The position numbers and the translations under genes are program-made. A DNA stretch of 64,000 nt. Source: Dehalococcoidia bacterium (GTDB lineage Bacteria; Chloroflexota; Dehalococcoidia; SM23-28-2; HRBIN24). Below the pieces are notes generated by a model. It ran no database searches. It was not told the DNA's origin and was given only the letters and a program-made list of their open reading frames with translations. This document shows, one piece after another, positions 61,221 through 64,000 of this stretch (its first letter is position 1; the number at the start of each line of letters is the position of its first letter). The stretch covers positions 58,902-122,901 of the forward strand of contig JAVVHA010000003.1 in assembly GCA_032249735.1 (NCBI GenBank), read 5' to 3'.

Positions 61221-61718
61221 TCACGGGTCATAGGGGTCAGTGAGCACCGTCTCACAGCCTAAGAGGGTCGTCTCGGACGGGGAAGAGACACGGCGATAGC
61301 ATATGTCGCCAGAAACATGAGCGCCGCCGGAGAACCTGTCAAAGCCAGGGCCGCCGATGAGGACATCGTCGCCCACCTGGCCGTAGAGGTAGTCGTTGCC
61401 CCCTCCCCCCAGGACGCAGTCGTTACCACCGCCGGCGTAGATGGTATTGTTGCCCGCCGTGCCCAGTATCAGCTCGCTCTGGTTGCTGGGGGTGCCGGGG
61501 CTGCCGCCGATGTAGACGATGCGCTGCAAAGTGCTGCGGATGGAAGCGCACTCGGGCGGGGCGAAGTCCTGGGCCTTGAGAGCGTCGTTGCCCGCATAGT
61601 TCCTGACCTGGACATCGTCCAGCCTGGTGGGGGGGACGGTGTTGGCGGCGGCGAAGGCGTAGACAGAGCCGGCTATGGCCAGGAAGAAGGCCAGGACGAC
61701 CAAGGCCCTCCACACCAT
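61221..61718 (-). CDS. secreted protein with RTX-type calcium-binding repeats
   Basis: A 165-residue protein. The signal segment (LVVLAFFLAIAGSVYAFAAA) ends in the motif YAFAAANTVP (residues 20-29). The central part carries RTX-like nonapeptides (AGGGNDCVLGGGGNDYLYG, GDDVLIGGPGFDRFSGG), which bind calcium outside the cell. It follows the signal-peptidase gene by four bases and is probably its substrate. No type I secretion genes are present, so the Sec route is likely. Confidence 0.82.
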   Translation of the reverse strand: MVWRALVVLAFFLAIAGSVYAFAAANTVPPTRLDDVQVRNYAGNDALKAQDFAPPECASIRSTLQRIVYIGGSPGTPSNQSELILGTAGNNTIYAGGGNDCVLGGGGNDYLYGQVGDDVLIGGPGFDRFSGGAHVSGDICYRRVSSPSETTLLGCETVLTDPYDP

Positions 61719-61722
61719 CGCC

Positions 61723-63471
61723 TCAGCCTCCCCACATCCTTTGCCAGAGGGAGCGAGGCCGCTGTGGCTGCTGGCCCCTCTGGGGCTCTCCTGGCGTGTG
61801 CCTCTCCCCTTCCAGCCTGAGGCCCGTCAAGTCCTGCGCCAGGGCCATGAGCTCCTGCCTGAGGGCCCCGATCTCCTCCCTGAGGGCGGAGAGCTCCTGC
61901 ACCTGGCTGGGGCGGCCCCCCTCCGCCGGGGCCGTCTCCTGCGGAGGCGGCCCTGCGGGACGATAGGCATAGGTGACCCCCTCTCCCAGGACCAGGTAGC
62001 GGTCCTGCCCCTCATCGTGGAGGACGAAGGTGGCCCTGGCGTGGGCCAGGCGGGCCAGGGCGTCCATGTCCTTCACCCACACCAGGGGCCCCGGGGGGAC
62101 CTGGACGGCTGCAGCCGGGAGGATGAGATGGCCATATAAGGCCCTCATGCGCCTCTCCTCACCGCCCACAAGACCGAAGGCCATGAGGCCAGCCGTGGCC
62201 CCAAGCCCCAACAGGCTCACCCCACCTCCCACCACCGAGGCCAGCCGCACCGCTCGCACGGGCGCCCGCACCCCGAGACCTGACATGGTGGCCTCCTCCT
62301 CCCGTGAGACCTTCAGGGCCCCCTCCTGCACGGGACGGGTGGGGTCCTCCTCCTGCCCCAGGGGCGAGCTGGGCCCCTCCATAGCCAGCTGCACACGGTC
62401 GAGCCGGAAGTGCAGGGGCGGGGAGAAGGTCTGCTCCGTCTGGCTGCCGGCGGCCTGCACCCGCACCTCCACCTGGGGCACCAGGGAGAGGCGATAGGAC
62501 GTGAGGTTCAGGCCCGTGGCCTTCTCCACCTGGGCCAGAAGCTCCCTCACCTGCCCCAGGTCCAGGACGCCCGAGACGGTGGCCTCGTCCCCCTGGAACT
62601 CCTGCCAGGGGGCCAGCTCCAGGGTGCGACGCCATCCTCCAGGGCTTGGGTCGCCCACCACCGCCAGGAGGCGGGCCCGCCCCTCCGTCTGGTGGGGCAC
62701 GGAGGCATCCAGCCTGTAGGCGAATCCGGCCTGGACCCGCTGCGCCAGGGAGAGGAAGATGGGCTCGCCCGTGGCCGCCTGAGGGCCATCGTAGACAACG
62801 CCTGAAGGCACGGCCGCCTGGTAGCTGAAGCGCCCCACATGGCGCACGGGGATGGACTCCTGCACCAGGCGCGTCTCGTCCCTGGTGAAGGCCACGGCGG
62901 CCAGGCCGCCGAAGGCCGCCGTCACGGCTGCCAGGGTGGCCACAAGCCACCCTCCCACCGTCAGGGGCATCACCGGCGGCCCCCCTTGGGCCCGACGGCG
63001 CCGTCGGGCCACGCCCATGCCCACGGCCCCCAGGGCCCCCGGCAGGCCCCCGGCGGCCACGGCGGCGTGCTCAGGCTTTCGCAGCCACTCCAGGGCCCGC
63101 CCCAATCGGGGAACGCGCGCCCACATGCGCCCCATGATGTCTTCCCTGGTAGGGCGATAGCTGTCCACCCAGCTATTGGCATCGCCCTTGAGGACGTAGC
63201 GGCCGCCCTGGAGATCGATGATGCGGTGGAGCACCACTCGCCCCATCTCCCGGTTCTGGTAGGCCACCACGTCCCCCACGTGGTAGAGGGGGGCGCCCCG
63301 CACCAGCACCAGGTCGCCGGCGTGGATGTGGGGCTCCATGCTGGCCCCGGCCACGATGATATATGTCACAGCGCCACCCACCTGGGCGGGAGCCAGGGCC
63401 AGCCAGGCCGCCACCGCCCCCACGAGGGCCATCATAGACAAGAACAACCTCCTGGGGTGCGGCCACCTCAT
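61723..63471 (-). CDS. SipW-like signal peptidase fused to a large extracytoplasmic domain
   Basis: A 582-residue protein from ATG 63471. Residues 1-120 are an S26B-type signal peptidase: catalytic Ser44 in GASMEP, His82 in VVLHRI in place of the bacterial lysine, and Asp97 in KGDANSW. Two more membrane segments follow (about 145-165 and 180-205), then a beta-rich domain of about 200 residues (FSYQAAVPSGVVYDG, YRLSLVPQVEVRVQAAG) that resembles DUF5305, another helix (LGLGATAGLMAFGLVGG) and a cytoplasmic tail with a coiled coil (LREEIGALRQELMALAQDL). It should process the two flanking secreted proteins; the extra domain may act in their assembly. Confidence 0.85.
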   Translation of the reverse strand: MRWPHPRRLFLSMMALVGAVAAWLALAPAQVGGAVTYIIVAGASMEPHIHAGDLVLVRGAPLYHVGDVVAYQNREMGRVVLHRIIDLQGGRYVLKGDANSWVDSYRPTREDIMGRMWARVPRLGRALEWLRKPEHAAVAAGGLPGALGAVGMGVARRRRRAQGGPPVMPLTVGGWLVATLAAVTAAFGGLAAVAFTRDETRLVQESIPVRHVGRFSYQAAVPSGVVYDGPQAATGEPIFLSLAQRVQAGFAYRLDASVPHQTEGRARLLAVVGDPSPGGWRRTLELAPWQEFQGDEATVSGVLDLGQVRELLAQVEKATGLNLTSYRLSLVPQVEVRVQAAGSQTEQTFSPPLHFRLDRVQLAMEGPSSPLGQEEDPTRPVQEGALKVSREEEATMSGLGVRAPVRAVRLASVVGGGVSLLGLGATAGLMAFGLVGGEERRMRALYGHLILPAAAVQVPPGPLVWVKDMDALARLAHARATFVLHDEGQDRYLVLGEGVTYAYRPAGPPPQETAPAEGGRPSQVQELSALREEIGALRQELMALAQDLTGLRLEGERHTPGEPQRGQQPQRPRSLWQRMWGG

Positions 63472-63543
63472 CCTGGCCCCCTTATACGCCCTGGGCCCCG
63501 CGGCGTCAATGCCCAGGGCCCAGGCAGCCAAACAATACCCGTC

Positions 63544-63915
63544 CTACTGTACAGCCACCACCCGCAGCTCGTTGGCCGGCTGGACGCCCTGGCCGGGAGT
63601 GTCGCAGCTCCAGTGATTGCCCGAGGTGTTGGTGCAGCTGTACCACGTGCCGCCCGGCGTCTGGAGCCGCACCTTCACCGTGCCGGCGGCAGCGTCCAGG
63701 TCGAACTCTACCCTGTCCAGCTGCTGCGGGTTGGAAGCGTTAAGAGTGTAGGCCACGTTGCTCACAGTGTAGCCGCTGATGGTACCCGCCCCATCGCCGG
63801 CCCGGGTGTCGGGCACGGTGTTGGTGGCGGCAAAGCCGTAGGCGGCGGCCATCACCGCCACCGCCAGGAGCAGCACGGCCCCCAGCCTGACCACGCCAGA
63901 ACGCAACACATGCAT
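63544..63915 (-). CDS. small secreted SipW-substrate-like protein
   Basis: A 123-residue protein with a perfect GGAGGTGAT before its ATG. The signal segment (GAVLLLAVAVMAAAYGFAAT) ends in YGFAATNTVP (residues 26-35), almost identical to the motif in the RTX-type protein of this cluster. The mature part is beta-rich with one Cys pair (YSCTNTSGNHWSC). It resembles the TasA/camelysin class only in gene arrangement and signal type; a surface or fibre subunit is inference. Confidence 0.75.
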   Translation of the reverse strand: MHVLRSGVVRLGAVLLLAVAVMAAAYGFAATNTVPDTRAGDGAGTISGYTVSNVAYTLNASNPQQLDRVEFDLDAAAGTVKVRLQTPGGTWYSCTNTSGNHWSCDTPGQGVQPANELRVVAVQ

Positions 63916-63929
63916 AGCGCATCACCTCC

Positions 63930-64000
63930 TCACTGGTGTGATCCAGTAGACCTCTGTGTCCGGGGGGCATAGCGCTCACAGAGCATCTCCTCCAGGGTCT
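63930..64000 (-). CDS. possible end of a gene entering from the right
   Basis: A minus-strand frame open from the window edge reads TLEEMLCERYAPRTQRSTGS and ends at TGA 63930-63932, just before the ribosome-binding site of the next gene. Only 22 codons are visible, so its reality is uncertain. Confidence 0.3.
   Translation of the reverse strand, partial: TLEEMLCERYAPRTQRSTGSHQ

Overview
The window is GC-rich, gene-dense bacterial chromosome. It most resembles a Chloroflexota genome, perhaps an aerobic or thermophilic Dehalococcoidia-like lineage. That assignment is an inference: the evidence is an 11-subunit complex I operon without nuoEFG, a type-2 (eukaryote-like) IleRS, a SipW-type secretion cluster, frequent GTG/TTG starts and several start codons sitting about 10 bases after a TATAAT box. 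No rRNA or other phylogenetic marker was aligned.

Layout. 1-1154: the end of a LuxR-type response regulator and an ECF-like sigma factor. 1151-11603 (minus): nuoABCDHIJKLMN, with a good promoter at 11648-11676 overlapped by an inverted repeat; NuoC has a duplicated charged C-terminal repeat. 11701-20385 (minus): valS, cysS, cysE, ispF, ispD, a YacL-like PIN-TRAM protein, a class V aminotransferase and rpsT. This is close to the classic yacL-ispD-ispF-(gltX)-cysE-cysS cluster. 20431-26295: an unknown gene, ileS, a RodZ-like protein, an alpha/beta hydrolase, a DUF503 protein and scpB.

26320-32790 is the most unusual region. It is a compact virion-derived island: a coiled-coil scaffold-like protein, an HK97-fold-like major capsid protein, a decoration-like protein, a head-tail adaptor-like protein, a large tail/baseplate-like protein, a small spike-like protein and a small basic protein. 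No terminase, portal, protease, integrase or lysis gene is present. The operon and a divergent 44-residue zinc-ribbon gene face away from a 90-base control region. That region holds two sigma70-type promoters, each with a GAAC-N4-GTTC-type (LexA/SOS-like) box between -35 and -10, plus a third box at the start of the divergent transcript. A MerR regulator and another beta-rich protein close the island. It looks like an SOS-controlled domesticated capsid/tail operon or a trimmed prophage.

32824-39221: the phosphate regulon (PhoB/PhoR-type system, histidine phosphatase, pstS-pstC-pstA-pstB) with phased direct repeats before pstS. 39252-44258 (minus): a PEBP lipoprotein, an unknown gene, secA and prs. 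44381-47543: a Fur-family (probably Zur) regulator with a Zn/Mn ABC importer and a palindrome over the promoter. 47679-53700: XdhC, enolase, a LOG-like protein, a XerC/D recombinase, Pcm, a DUF72 protein and a cupredoxin. 53759-56814: uvrC and four tRNAs (Met CAT, Arg GCG, Leu CAG, Val CAC) with a DUF192 protein. 56919-61080: a LysM-M23 envelope peptidase behind a consensus promoter and a structured leader, an MBL-fold protein, small proteins and pyrG. 61221-63915 (minus): a three-gene export cluster in which a SipW-like signal peptidase fused to a large extracytoplasmic domain lies between two secreted proteins sharing the motif Y-x-F-A-A-x-N-T-V-P.
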